A DNA stretch of 64,000 nt from Terribacillus aidingensis (GTDB lineage Bacteria; Bacillota; Bacilli; Bacillales; Amphibacillaceae): assembly GCF_040703035.1 (NCBI RefSeq), contig NZ_CP159996.1:654001-718000 (forward strand), written 5' to 3'. Below, piece by piece: positions 43,231 to 51,983 of this stretch. The first letter of the stretch is position 1. Each line of letters starts with the position of its first letter. The notes under the pieces are model-generated. The model did not search any database and was not told the DNA's origin. It saw only the letters and a list, made by a program, of their open reading frames with translations. Both the position numbers and the translations under genes were made by a program.

Positions 43231-44616
43231 ATGGCAAAATTAGCGCCACCAGTTGAAAAGAACCAAACAATCGAACTGACCTTCGAAGACCTGACACATG
43301 ACGGAGACGGAGTCGGTAAAATAGACGGCTATCCATTGTTTGTACCATATGCGCTTCCAGGTGAGACAGCGCAAGTGAAAGTGATTAAAACGAAGAAAAA
43401 CTTCGGCTTTGGTAAACTTCTTGAAGTAACAAAGCCAAGTGAACATCGAGTTGAACCGCCATGTGATGTGTACATCCAATGCGGCGGCTGTCAGCTGCAG
43501 CATATGAGCTATACAATGCAGCTGGACATGAAGCAAAAACAAGTGCAAAATGCGATGAAGAAAATCGGCCATCTGGAGCATGTACCTGTGCACCCAACGC
43601 TTGGTATGGACGATCCATGGCGCTACCGTAATAAGATTCAGATTCCGACAGCAGAACGAAACGGTGAAATGATTACTGGTTTTTACCGCAAACGCAGTCA
43701 TGACATCATTGAGAACATGGAAACATGTGTTATCCAAGAAGAAGTCAATGACCGGATGGTAGAAGCTGTCCGCCGCATCGCCAGCCGTCTTGGCATTCCT
43801 GCTTATAATGAAGAAACACATCGCGGTGTGCTGCGCCATATCATGGTCCGCACAGGCCAGCAGACGAATGAGACGATGATTGTACTCGTTACGCGTGTGA
43901 ATGAACTGCCATATGCAAAAGAGCTTGTTGCGGAGCTGCATGAAACGTATCCGCAAATCAAATCGATTGTACAGAATATCAACAAGGAACGTACGAATGT
44001 CATCCTTGGCCGCAAGACGAAGCTGCTATGGGGTGAAGAATATATCTACGATACAATCGGGGATATCAAATTCGCCATTTCAGCGCAATCGTTCTATCAA
44101 GTTAATCCGGCACAAACGAAGGTATTGTATGACCAAGCATTGAAATATGCGAACCTGAGCGGCAATGAAACTGTTATTGATGCTTATTCCGGAATTGGTA
44201 CAATCTCGTTATTCCTAGCTCAAAAAGCGAAGAAAGTTTACGGTGTTGAAATCGTGCCGCAAGCAGTTTCCGATGCTAAAATGAACGCCAAACTAAATCA
44301 CATGGACAACGCTGAATTCTACGTCGGCAAAGCTGAAGAAGTAATGCCATGGTGGAAATCACAAGGCTTAAACCCTGACGTTATCGTCGTCGACCCGCCA
44401 CGTAAAGGCTGTGAAGAAGATTTGCTTCAAGCTATGATCGACATGAAGCCAAAACGCATCGTGTACGTCAGCTGTAACCCAAGCACGCTAGCTCGTGATC
44501 TACGCTTCTTGGAAGACGGCGGATTTGAGACGAAGCAAGTACAGCCTGTAGACATGTTCCCTCAGACTAGTCACATTGAGTGTGTGGCGGAGATTGAGTT
44601 GAAGGTGTCTAACTAA
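43231..44616 (+). CDS. rlmCD: 23S rRNA (uracil-5-)-methyltransferase RlmCD
   Basis: A 461-residue TrmA-family enzyme. An N-terminal TRAM domain (to about 65) is followed by the iron-sulfur cysteines 78, 84 and 87 ([10 protein letters not shown]) and one near [18 protein letters not shown] is the SAM site; DPPRKGC and YVSCNPS hold the catalytic region (Cys near 413). In B. subtilis the homolog methylates U747 and U1939. ATG 43231 is 8 nt after AAAAGGA; ATG 43225 is too close. Confidence 0.9.
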   Translation: MAKLAPPVEKNQTIELTFEDLTHDGDGVGKIDGYPLFVPYALPGETAQVKVIKTKKNFGFGKLLEVTKPSEHRVEPPCDVYIQCGGCQLQHMSYTMQLDMKQKQVQNAMKKIGHLEHVPVHPTLGMDDPWRYRNKIQIPTAERNGEMITGFYRKRSHDIIENMETCVIQEEVNDRMVEAVRRIASRLGIPAYNEETHRGVLRHIMVRTGQQTNETMIVLVTRVNELPYAKELVAELHETYPQIKSIVQNINKERTNVILGRKTKLLWGEEYIYDTIGDIKFAISAQSFYQVNPAQTKVLYDQALKYANLSGNETVIDAYSGIGTISLFLAQKAKKVYGVEIVPQAVSDAKMNAKLNHMDNAEFYVGKAEEVMPWWKSQGLNPDVIVVDPPRKGCEEDLLQAMIDMKPKRIVYVSCNPSTLARDLRFLEDGGFETKQVQPVDMFPQTSHIECVAEIELKVSN

Positions 44617-44653
44617 AATAAACATTTCCCAGTAAAAATAAACTTTTCATAAT

Positions 44654-44705
44654 AAGACCTGGATTTCGGTAGAATAAACATTTCCGATTTCCGGGTCTTT
44701 TTCAT
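44654..44705 (+). terminator. repeated terminator hairpin, copy A (after rlmCD)
   Basis: GACCTGGATTTCGG pairs with CCGATTTCCGGGTC (two T-T mismatches) around an AT loop, then five T. Nearly the same sequence recurs at 49972-50020 and 51247-51292. The rest of the 342-nt gap before the lipoprotein gene holds the control module listed next. Confidence 0.85.
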
Positions 44706-44837
44706 GCGCTGTCCTTACTGGATTTTCTCGATATTCTCTTCTTTCTTTTATCGGAGAACTTTATTTTAACTGAGAAAAAAGGTGAAAAAAAGAGAGGAAA
44801 AGCGGGTGGTCTGTATTACTTGTAAAAGAATGACTGG

Positions 44838-44972
44838 AATTTTATACCTACGCCTAAAGAAGTGTTTTTGGTAAATTAATCTAAACAACTGGGATTTAAT
44901 AACTCATTTTTGTATACTTTTAGGGACTATAGCTCTCCATTATTGGAGGTAAGGCTAGATGAGACTAAAAAC
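44838..44972 (+). repeat. upstream control module, copy 1
   Basis: Conserved with 45909-46045 and 57775-57880. Shared elements in order: AAAGAAG-GTTTTTGG, a TGGGAT box, 16-17 nt, GTATACTTTT (-10-like TATACT at 44913-44918), and TATTGGAGGTAAGG as ribosome site. The TGGGAT box sits at -35 distance but is not a standard -35. Confidence 0.75.
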
Positions 44973-45615
44973 GTTCATCGTACTAATCTTAATAACATTA
45001 ATTGTAGGAGGATGCGGTATGAGTAATGAAAATAATTCGGTGTCTCCATCTGAGATGAATGCGAATGAACTGCCAGATGTGCCGGCATTTCAAGATGAAT
45101 TTACACGTGATTTCTTAAGCTCCACGGAACAAACAAAAGAAGGCTATTATTCATTAGAATCCGGTTCTAAGGGTTTTAATATGGACTTTCCTGAGGATAT
45201 GACTATTGGAGAAAGAAGTTATGATTTAGCAGAAAATAATTGGAGCGAGACAATGGTTCTATCATATCCAAACTATGATAGAAATGCATTTATAAATATG
45301 AGAATTAACTATTACAGTTCACGTTTCAGTGTGGAAAATAGTAAAGATCAAATGGAAAGCAGTTCAGAAAGAGAATTAGATTTTAAACAGATAGCAACAG
45401 ATTATAATAATCAAACTTTAGAGGCTGCAGAGTATGAGAACGGTTCACTTTCAGTTATATATGCAATAATTTGGTCTAATGACGACGATAAAGTAATACA
45501 AGTTCACACAAAATTAAATTGTAAAGAAGACGTTGAAGAAGATAAATGTGCAAATTCCAAAGAGGAACAAAGGGAAAAGGCTATGAGTATGCTTAAATCC
45601 ATAAAGGTAAATTAA
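44959..45615 (+). CDS. lipoprotein 1 (candidate immunity lipoprotein)
   Basis: A 218-residue lipoprotein: basic start, hydrophobic core and lipobox IVGGC with Cys19, then an acidic linker (SPSEMNANELPDVPAF) and a globular domain of about 150 residues with a conserved C-terminal cysteine pair (LNCKED...DKC). It is clearly paralogous to the next intact lipoprotein (46032). AT-rich relative to the core genome. Expected place: outer face of the membrane. Its position before a lipase-like protein suggests an immunity role, by analogy with TilA lipoproteins; that is inference. ATG 44959 follows TTGGAGGTAAGG. Confidence 0.82.
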   Translation: MRLKTFIVLILITLIVGGCGMSNENNSVSPSEMNANELPDVPAFQDEFTRDFLSSTEQTKEGYYSLESGSKGFNMDFPEDMTIGERSYDLAENNWSETMVLSYPNYDRNAFINMRINYYSSRFSVENSKDQMESSSERELDFKQIATDYNNQTLEAAEYENGSLSVIYAIIWSNDDDKVIQVHTKLNCKEDVEEDKCANSKEEQREKAMSMLKSIKVN

Positions 45616-45718
45616 GAGTGAAACATTAAACAAATTATATTCTTACTGCCTAGCAAATTTAGTCTTAATATACATATTGCAACCTTGCTAGTTAATTGTA
45701 TGGAAGGTTTAGAAGAGG

Positions 45719-45793
45719 GATGTATGTCAAGCATCTGAAGAAGAACAAAAGGACAAGGCTATGGAGATGTTCAAATCAATTCAGTTAAAATAA
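45719..45793 (+). pseudogene. 3' stump of a third lipoprotein paralog
   Basis: The frame from 45719 reads D-V-C-Q-A-S-E-E-E-Q-K-D-K-A-M-E-M-F-K-S-I-Q-L-K-stop and lines up with the last 24 residues of lipoprotein 1 (D-K-C-A-N-S-K-E-E-Q-R-E-K-A-M-S-M-L-K-S-I). No start or signal peptide remains. It shows that the locus once held at least three tandem copies. The gap around it (45616-46031) otherwise holds only the second control module. Confidence 0.78.
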
Positions 45794-45908
45794 ACTAGAA
45801 GAGAGTGATAGCTTCTTACTATTACCTTTATACATTGATAATGTTAATAATGTACTGAAGTGGAATAAAAGTTGCTGTGATGAATAATTTAAGGTTTACC
45901 ATCTGGGT

Positions 45909-46045
45909 ATTTTATCCACGTGTCTAAAGAAGCGTTTTTGGAAAATAAAACTAAATAGGTGGGATTGGTCAATCTGTTTTGTATACTTTTTATGAATTGT
46001 AGCAACAATCCATTAATGGAGGTAAGGTTGGATGAGGTTGAAAGC
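45909..46045 (+). repeat. upstream control module, copy 2
   Basis: Same order of elements as copy 1: CTAAAGAAGCGTTTTTGG, GTGGGAT, 16 nt, TATACTTTTT, then AATGGAGGTAAGG before the start of lipoprotein 2. Confidence 0.75.
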
Positions 46046-46709
46046 GGTCATCGTACTAATCTTAATGACATTGATTGTAGGAGGGTGCGGTATGAGTAAA
46101 GAAAACAAATCGGTAGATCCATCAGAGATGGATGTAAGTGAACTTCCAGATTTACCAGTTTTTCAAGATGAGTTTACGAGGGATTTCATAGAATCTACCG
46201 AGCAAACACACGAAGGTTACTTTCCATTTGTATCTGGTACAGGGGCTTACAGGATGGAATTTCCAGGTGACATGATTATTGGAGAAAAAAGTTATAATAT
46301 TGGCCCTGAAAACAGAAGTGAAACAATTGTAATTCAATATCCAACTGATTCGATTAATGATCAAAATGCCTTTATTAACATGAGAGTTAATTATTTTAGT
46401 ACCCAGTTGAGTGTAGAGAAAAGTAAAGAACAAATGGCAACCAGTTCGAATAGAGAACTAGAGTTTAAAAAGATAGAATCAAATTTTGATCAACAGAAGT
46501 TGGAAGTTGCTGAATATGTGGATGATTCAATTTTAGTATTAGCTCCAATAATCTGGTCAGATGATGGTCAAGTAATGCAAATTAACACAACAATAAATTG
46601 TAAAGAAAACGTCCCAGAAAATAAATGTTCAGAATCGATAAAAGAGCAAAAGGAAAAGGCATTGGAGATGCTTAAATCAATGCATTTTATCACGGATGAA
46701 AGTGAGTGA
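46032..46709 (+). CDS. lipoprotein 2 (candidate immunity lipoprotein)
   Basis: A 225-residue paralog of lipoprotein 1: the signal peptide is nearly identical (lipobox IVGGC, Cys19), as are FQDEFTRDF-x-x-STEQT-x-EGY near 40-60 and the C-terminal cysteine pair (INCKEN...NKC). The middle has diverged, as is common for immunity families that follow a changing toxin. It stops 6 nt before the lipase-like gene. ATG 46032 follows TGGAGGTAAGG. Confidence 0.82.
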   Translation: MRLKAVIVLILMTLIVGGCGMSKENKSVDPSEMDVSELPDLPVFQDEFTRDFIESTEQTHEGYFPFVSGTGAYRMEFPGDMIIGEKSYNIGPENRSETIVIQYPTDSINDQNAFINMRVNYFSTQLSVEKSKEQMATSSNRELEFKKIESNFDQQKLEVAEYVDDSILVLAPIIWSDDGQVMQINTTINCKENVPENKCSESIKEQKEKALEMLKSMHFITDESE

Positions 46710-46715
46710 ATAGTA

Positions 46716-48557
46716 GTGTCAAAAGATTTTCTTGAGTCTCCCACACTACAAGCACGACTAATCAACATCGAATATAAAAATTTAAAACCAGAGGAATTTA
46801 AGCAAGAGGTTCAACGGATTTATCTTGAAGAAACTGGAGAATTGCTTGAAGGAGACATTGATGTATATCATTCTTCCGAATCTAACAGTAAATCAATAAA
46901 AGATTCCGGTTATGATGGAACTGCAATACAAATTCAAACTGAAGACCAAACAGAAGTCTATGTTATATCGCAAGGAACTACAGGATTTGAAGATTGGCTT
47001 TATAATTTAAAATCAATGCTTGCAGGTAAAACGGCTGATCAAGCCACAGCCACGGATAACTTTGTTGATGATGCAAAACTGCACTTTGGCACTGAAGAGA
47101 GTGCAGAAATATTTGGTTTATCACATTCTTTGGGACATAATAACAATGCTGTTGCTCATCTAACATATGATACTTTTGATGAAGTTTTTAGTATAAATGG
47201 AGCTCAGCCTAATTATTATGAGTTATATGAAGCTAGTCCTGACTTTAACAGAGCCGTAAAAAAAGAATTTAATATAGTATTTGACGAACAAATTTATGAG
47301 CTTTCTCCTGATAAGCTCCATGACTTTGCTATGGGGTACTACGAAGATAAATCCGATAACATCCACCAAATCATCTCAAAAGACGATCCGCTCTACGCAG
47401 CAAGCGCGGTTCGCGGCTTCTTTACCTTAGGCAATGTGACGATGGTAGATACTAATCCTGATACACCAGGTCTACGTGAATTGATGGAAGAAATCCCCGA
47501 TGATGTAGTAAAGAATTTTCAGGATCTGGCAATTGATTTTGCTGTAGGGTCTGAGAAGGGTGGTACAAACGGTGGGGTTGAAGCATTATTAGGAGTGGAT
47601 TTAAAGGAATTCGAGGGTATCGACGGTTTCTGGAGCGGGGCAGGCTTTTATTTCACTCATTCATCAGAAATAGATACCATGATTAGATCCTTAGAAGAAA
47701 AGGTCCCTACCCTTTTGGATAAGTTAACGCCAATAACAGAAAATTCGGAGGAAATATTCGGTAGCTTATATGAAGCAGAATATATAACGAAAGAACAGAA
47801 AGATGTCATGATTGAGGAGATAGCCATAATCGAACAAGAACTGCAAGAAATAAACGAGACTATCGGGAGAAATGTAAATATCCGTGATTCAGGAAACCCC
47901 AACGCTGTATTCGGCGGAGACATAGGGGCGGGATTAAAAATTTATTTTGATCATGTAAAAGTTATTATGGAGAGTGTTGATCGAATAAAAGAAAGTGGTA
48001 TTCTGGACAATCTGAGTGCCATTACAGACAGTCACAGCATCTCTGAATTGCTTTCTGTCATGTCAGACGGCAAGAAAGGCTACTTAGGCACCGATATGGT
48101 GTACACTGCAACAAAAGGCGAAGGCGAGCCTATTAAAGTTAATATCTCCGCGGCACTCCGCATGTATCAGCAATCTATCCCCATCTTAGAGGCAAAAGCA
48201 GCAAAGATCAGTGAACTGGAACAGGCCATTCATGATGAATTGGATACGTCTTACAAAGATGAAGAACGAAAAGTACGGGACGAAATTGATCAAATGGAAG
48301 GCAGTCCGGGTACTTACAAATTTCTGCTGAGTAAGCACGGCTATTATCCAACGTTTATGAAAGAGATGAAGAAAATATCTGTACATGAGATCTTCCCGCC
48401 GCTAGAGAATAATGATTTTGAAGAACAGCTGGCAGAGCTTACTAAAACGGTAGAAACGGGATATATTTATATCGAGAATTACCGTAAATCCATCGAGGAC
48501 TTGTTTGAAGAAGAAGAACAACTGTCACAGTTATTCGATTTATCGAGGAGGATATAG
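46716..48557 (+). CDS. DUF6792-like protein with N-terminal lipase domain and C-terminal helical half (candidate type VII lipase toxin)
   Basis: A 613-residue protein with no signal peptide. Residues about 65-320 look like a class 3 lipase fold: the nucleophile elbow is SHSLG (Ser138) in IFGLSHSLGHNNN, with a plausible Asp225 (SKDDPLYAA) and His316 (YFTHSSEID). From about 325 to the end it is mainly long amphipathic helices rich in E, K and I. Lipase first and helical targeting part last is the reverse of LXG toxins and matches TslA of Staphylococcus, which is exported by the type VII system and paired with lipoprotein immunity proteins. That match is from memory and inference. GTG 46716 has a weak ribosome site, so coupling to lipoprotein 2 is likely. 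Base composition is patchy (AT-rich first third, GC-richer near 47340-47470 and after 48000). DUF6792 naming is from recall. Confidence 0.68.
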   Translation: MSKDFLESPTLQARLINIEYKNLKPEEFKQEVQRIYLEETGELLEGDIDVYHSSESNSKSIKDSGYDGTAIQIQTEDQTEVYVISQGTTGFEDWLYNLKSMLAGKTADQATATDNFVDDAKLHFGTEESAEIFGLSHSLGHNNNAVAHLTYDTFDEVFSINGAQPNYYELYEASPDFNRAVKKEFNIVFDEQIYELSPDKLHDFAMGYYEDKSDNIHQIISKDDPLYAASAVRGFFTLGNVTMVDTNPDTPGLRELMEEIPDDVVKNFQDLAIDFAVGSEKGGTNGGVEALLGVDLKEFEGIDGFWSGAGFYFTHSSEIDTMIRSLEEKVPTLLDKLTPITENSEEIFGSLYEAEYITKEQKDVMIEEIAIIEQELQEINETIGRNVNIRDSGNPNAVFGGDIGAGLKIYFDHVKVIMESVDRIKESGILDNLSAITDSHSISELLSVMSDGKKGYLGTDMVYTATKGEGEPIKVNISAALRMYQQSIPILEAKAAKISELEQAIHDELDTSYKDEERKVRDEIDQMEGSPGTYKFLLSKHGYYPTFMKEMKKISVHEIFPPLENNDFEEQLAELTKTVETGYIYIENYRKSIEDLFEEEEQLSQLFDLSRRI

Positions 48558-48908
48558 ATGCCGCAGTTCACATTCACTGTCACAGAGCAGTTGATTCCGA
48601 ATGAAGATTATACGTATAAAAAGCAGACCTTGCGAAAACTTGTGGAAGACATCCAAGGTAACGATGATGAGTTTTATACATTAGTCAACAATATCATCGT
48701 AGGAGAAGATCAAAAAGGGAAAATAATCGAAGCAATGAAAAAAGAGACAAATCAGCGCAAGGATCACAGCGAGGAACTTTTTAAAGATGTGTTCGAAAAA
48801 ATAAATAAAGCTGTAAACTCCTTTAACGAGCAAGTGGAAGAAATGAAGGTACAGCGTCTATCGGTAACCTATGAGGATCACACAGGAGAAAAAGGCTTTG
48901 CGTTCTAA
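48558..48908 (+). CDS. small helical partner of the lipase-like protein
   Basis: A 116-residue protein that starts directly after the stop of the lipase-like gene (GAGGAGG just upstream). A short beta-type start (FTFTVTEQ) is followed by helices with coiled-coil character (about 55-100). I do not recognise the family. Size, helical nature and position suggest a targeting partner or chaperone such as those that travel with type VII substrates. A terminator overlaps its end, so it closes the operon. Confidence 0.68.
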   Translation: MPQFTFTVTEQLIPNEDYTYKKQTLRKLVEDIQGNDDEFYTLVNNIIVGEDQKGKIIEAMKKETNQRKDHSEELFKDVFEKINKAVNSFNEQVEEMKVQRLSVTYEDHTGEKGFAF

Positions 48909-48928
48909 AAAGAGGCAAAGTCTTTTTT
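48889..48928 (+). terminator. terminator of the lipoprotein-lipase cassette
   Basis: AAAAGGCTTTGC pairs with GCAAAGTCTTTT (one G-T pair), followed by T; it spans the stop codon at 48906-48908. Confidence 0.82.
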
Positions 48929-49182
48929 GTGTGGAAAATATTTGTTGTCGTTTTTCCGCTGGTTTTGTCTCTTCTTCTGTCATCACATTATCGAATCCAT
49001 TCTTTTGGAAGAGTAATCTGTTCTTGTTAGTGGCAGTTCTGTTCTTCTTAATTAATAAGTCTAGTTGGGTATGGGATGGAGAATGGGCAGTAGAGGTATT
49101 TATAATTCTTGGTGAATTATTCATTTTAATATGTGCCTTCATTGCTTGTTTTAGAGATAGGAATAGAAGGAACAGTCTATAA
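48929..49182 (+). pseudogene. small two-helix membrane protein, probably frameshifted
   Basis: From GTG 48929 the frame reads M-W-K-I-F-V-V-V-F-P-L-V-L-S-L-L-L-S-S-H-Y-R-I-H-S-F, a good membrane segment, then soon stops. One frame over, FWKSNLFLLVAVLFFLINK continues to a hydrophobic helix and a basic end (RDRNRRNSL, stop at 49182). Adding one T to the run at 49003-49006 would join the two into a sensible protein of about 85 residues with two or three helices. The alternative is that the downstream frame, which is open from 48871, is read alone. Product unknown. Confidence 0.35.
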
Positions 49183-49264
49183 AAGACGACCTGAATACCT
49201 AAGTTTAATAATTGCATCTTAATTAGATTTGGGATTTTCAATATTTTTTTGGAGGTAAGTGAAA

Positions 49265-49942
49265 ATGCTGAACACAGTCAAAAATAATCTAATTGTATCC
49301 TGTCAGGCTTTACCAGAAGAACCCCTTCATAGTTCATTCATCATGTCCAAAATGGCATTAGCTGCAATGCAAGGGGGGGCGAAAGGTATACGGGCAAATT
49401 CTAAAGGAGATATTATAGAAATAAAGAAAGAAGTGAATCTCCCAGTCGTTGGTATTGTTAAGCGTGATTACAAAGATTCCTCTGTATACATCACACCCAC
49501 ATTTCAAGAGATTGATGAGCTACTGGAAAGCGGATGTGAAATGATCGCTATGGATGCTACAAGAAGAAGCAGACCTGAGGGCATTGAATTAGGGGAATTA
49601 GTACGGTATGTTCGAGAAAAGGATGCATCGATACAATTAATGGCTGATATTGCTACTTTAGAGGATGCCATACAAGCTGATCAGCTTGGCTTTGATTGTG
49701 TGTCGACTACCTTGTATGGCTATACGGAGGAAACAAAGAATAAGAAGCTTTATGATAACGATTTTGAGTTTTTAAAAGAAGTAATTGAGAGTGTTAGTAT
49801 TCCTGTCATTGCTGAAGGCAATGTCATAACTCCTGAAATGGCAAAACGCTGTTTGCAACTTGGTGCGTATTCTGTTGTGGTCGGTGGTGCGATTACTAGA
49901 CCGCAGCAAATTACCGAACGGTTTGTAGAGACATTAAATTGA
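49265..49942 (+). CDS. nanE: putative N-acetylmannosamine-6-phosphate 2-epimerase
   Basis: A 225-residue TIM-barrel protein of the NanE family: [35 protein letters not shown] opens it (lysine and arginine at the sugar-phosphate site), then [19 protein letters not shown] with the catalytic region, and [10 protein letters not shown] for phosphate binding. It interconverts ManNAc-6-P and GlcNAc-6-P in sialic acid use. No other nan genes are present nearby, which is unusual. ATG 49265 is 8 nt after GGAGGT; GTG 49259 is too close. Confidence 0.85.
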   Translation: MLNTVKNNLIVSCQALPEEPLHSSFIMSKMALAAMQGGAKGIRANSKGDIIEIKKEVNLPVVGIVKRDYKDSSVYITPTFQEIDELLESGCEMIAMDATRRSRPEGIELGELVRYVREKDASIQLMADIATLEDAIQADQLGFDCVSTTLYGYTEETKNKKLYDNDFEFLKEVIESVSIPVIAEGNVITPEMAKRCLQLGAYSVVVGGAITRPQQITERFVETLN

Positions 49943-49971
49943 TGGCTTAACTGTACATAGATTTGATATAA

Positions 49972-50020
49972 GGACCTGGATTTCGGTAAAATAAGTATCT
50001 CCGATTTCTGGGTCTTTTTT
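49972..50020 (+). terminator. repeated terminator hairpin, copy B (after nanE)
   Basis: Same 14-bp arm design and loop as copy A, with a few base changes; ends in six T. Confidence 0.85.
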
Positions 50021-50055
50021 GTGTATCTATCCTGTTATTCAGTTTTCTTTGCACT

Positions 50056-50076
50056 TTTTACTAGTTAGTAGTAAAA
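50056..50076. promoter_or_regulatory. 8-bp palindrome upstream of the Dus gene
   Basis: TTTTACTA (50056-50063), GTTAG, TAGTAAAA (50069-50076): a perfect inverted repeat with a 5-nt centre, and a further TTTTACT half-site about 15 nt on. Operator-like, without T-run features of a terminator. Confidence 0.55.
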
Positions 50077-50197
50077 TAAAATGTTGTATTTTTTACTGTA
50101 GTTTGATATGTAAATGCTATAAGTGTAAAAGAAGCAAAGGCATTTTGCTCTTTAAATAAATATTTGATCTGGTAACTATAATGAGAGGATTTTATAT

Positions 50198-51181
50198 ATG
50201 AAAGATAATTTCTGGCGTGATTTACCACGACCATTTTTTGTATTGGCACCGATGGAAGATGTGACGGATGTTGTGTTCCGTCATGTAGTTAGCAAAGCTG
50301 GCAGACCAGATGTATTCTTTACAGAGTTCACGAACTCAGAAAGCTACTGTCATCCAGATGGAAAGGATAGTGTCCGTGGTCGTTTGACTTTCACGGAGGA
50401 TGAACAGCCGATGGTAGCCCACATATGGGGAGACAAGCCTGAGAACTTCCGTCAAATGAGCATTGGTATGGCAGAGATGGGATTTAAAGGTTTGGATATT
50501 AATATGGGCTGTCCTGTTCCTAATGTTGCGGGAAATGGAAAGGGAAGCGGACTTATTTGCCGTCCGGAAGTTGCAGCAGAACTGATTCAAGCTGCAAAAG
50601 CTGGCGGATTGCCAGTTAGTGTGAAAACCAGACTTGGTTACACCGATATAGAAGAATGGCGCGATTGGCTTACACATGTATTGGAACAGGATATTGCTAA
50701 TCTGTCCATCCATCTGCGTACAAGAGCGGAAATGAGCAAAGTAGATGCACATTGGGAACTGATTCCGGAAATCAAGAAACTTCGTGACGAGATAGCGCCA
50801 GATACACTTCTGACGATCAATGGCGATATCCCTGACCGTGAAACTGGCCTGAAACTCGCTGAACAATACGGAGTTGACGGTATTATGATTGGGCGCGGTA
50901 TTTTTACAAATCCGTTTGCCTTCGAAAAGGAGCCGAAAGAGCACAGCAGTAAGGAATTGCTTGATCTTTTGAGACTGCATCTGGATCTTCATGATGAATA
51001 TTCTAAAACAGAAGCCCGTGCGTACAAGCCTCTTCCTCGTTTCTTTAAGATTTATCTCCGTGGATTCAGAGGAGCAAGTGAATTAAGAAATCAATGCATG
51101 AACACAAAATCTACTGATGAAGTGCGTGCATTGCTTGATGAGTTTGAGAGAAAGTATCTTGAAGAGGTGCAAGAGCAGTAG
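50198..51181 (+). CDS. tRNA-dihydrouridine synthase family protein
   Basis: A 327-residue FMN-dependent enzyme that reduces uridines in t[14 protein letters not shown] is the N-terminal flavin site, the catalytic cysteine is in [18 protein letters not shown] (about residue 105), and NGDIPD plus [10 protein letters not shown] (about 210-230) close the barrel. It belongs to a branch apart from DusB of the core genome (longer gap in the KGSG loop). AGAGGA precedes ATG 50198. Which tRNA position it modifies cannot be told. Confidence 0.85.
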   Translation: MKDNFWRDLPRPFFVLAPMEDVTDVVFRHVVSKAGRPDVFFTEFTNSESYCHPDGKDSVRGRLTFTEDEQPMVAHIWGDKPENFRQMSIGMAEMGFKGLDINMGCPVPNVAGNGKGSGLICRPEVAAELIQAAKAGGLPVSVKTRLGYTDIEEWRDWLTHVLEQDIANLSIHLRTRAEMSKVDAHWELIPEIKKLRDEIAPDTLLTINGDIPDRETGLKLAEQYGVDGIMIGRGIFTNPFAFEKEPKEHSSKELLDLLRLHLDLHDEYSKTEARAYKPLPRFFKIYLRGFRGASELRNQCMNTKSTDEVRALLDEFERKYLEEVQEQ

Positions 51182-51246
51182 AAATTCAATAGGGAATGAA
51201 ACGATTACACCCATTATCCTATTTATCCTATAAACATAAACTAAAA

Positions 51247-51292
51247 AAGACCTGGATATCGGTATAAACATTTCTGATTTCCAGGTCTTTTT
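51247..51292 (+). terminator. repeated terminator hairpin, copy C (after the Dus gene)
   Basis: GACCTGGATATCGG pairs with CTGATTTCCAGGTC. Compared with copy A, a G-T pair has become A-T and a T-T mismatch has become A-T, so the stem is kept. The remainder of the 301-nt gap to the next gene shows no gene; a lone TATAAT near 51412 lacks a good -35. Confidence 0.83.
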
Positions 51293-51482
51293 ATGCTGTT
51301 TTTCTTTATTTTCCCTTTCTCTTCAGTTGGTGATTCCCACACTTAACGAGCGGGAAGGAGAGCTGGAATAAACAATTTCAAGATTTTAACGTATTGAATA
51401 ACTCAAGTAAGTATAATTAAATTGTGGAAAGAAATGGTTCTCATTTTACTCTTAGAACAGAAGTTAATGAAGCAGGGGGATT

Positions 51483-51953
51483 TTGATTGAATACAAAGAT
51501 AGGTTCAGGATGGCTGCTGAAAAGGATTTAGATTATATTGTTGCGATGCTTGCAGATGACGTTTTGGGAAGTAAGCGTGAACGGTATGAGCATCCACTTC
51601 CTACTAGTTATAGAAAAGCATTTCAGGCTATTGTATCTGATCCCAATAACGAGTTAGTGGTGGCTTATGACGGCAAGGACAACGTGATTGGCGTCCAGCA
51701 AATTACGTTTACTCCTTATTTAACACACCAAGGTGGATGGAGAGCTACAATCGAAGGGGTAAGGACAGCATCTTCAGTAAGGGAAGAGGGAATAGGTTCT
51801 GAACTGATAAAGTGGGGAATTAAACGCGCTAAAGACCGAGGTTGTCATGTAGTACAATTGACTACTGACAAAAAAAGACCAGATGCATTACGGTTTTATG
51901 AACGGTTAGGGTTTAAAGCAACGCATGAAGGTCTAAAGCTTAAGCTTTACTGA
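51483..51953 (+). CDS. GNAT-family N-acetyltransferase
   Basis: A 156-residue acetyltransferase. The acetyl-CoA loop is R-E-E-G-I-G-S near 99-105, followed by the LRFYERLGF block typical of the fold end. The start is uncertain: TTG 51483 gives the normal MIEYKDRFRMAAEKD beginning but is only 2 nt from AGGGGGA; ATG 51510 would shorten the first strand. Substrate unknown. Confidence 0.78.
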   Translation: MIEYKDRFRMAAEKDLDYIVAMLADDVLGSKRERYEHPLPTSYRKAFQAIVSDPNNELVVAYDGKDNVIGVQQITFTPYLTHQGGWRATIEGVRTASSVREEGIGSELIKWGIKRAKDRGCHVVQLTTDKKRPDALRFYERLGFKATHEGLKLKLY

Positions 51954-51983
51954 TGTTCTTATTAAAAATACTGGATAGATGTA

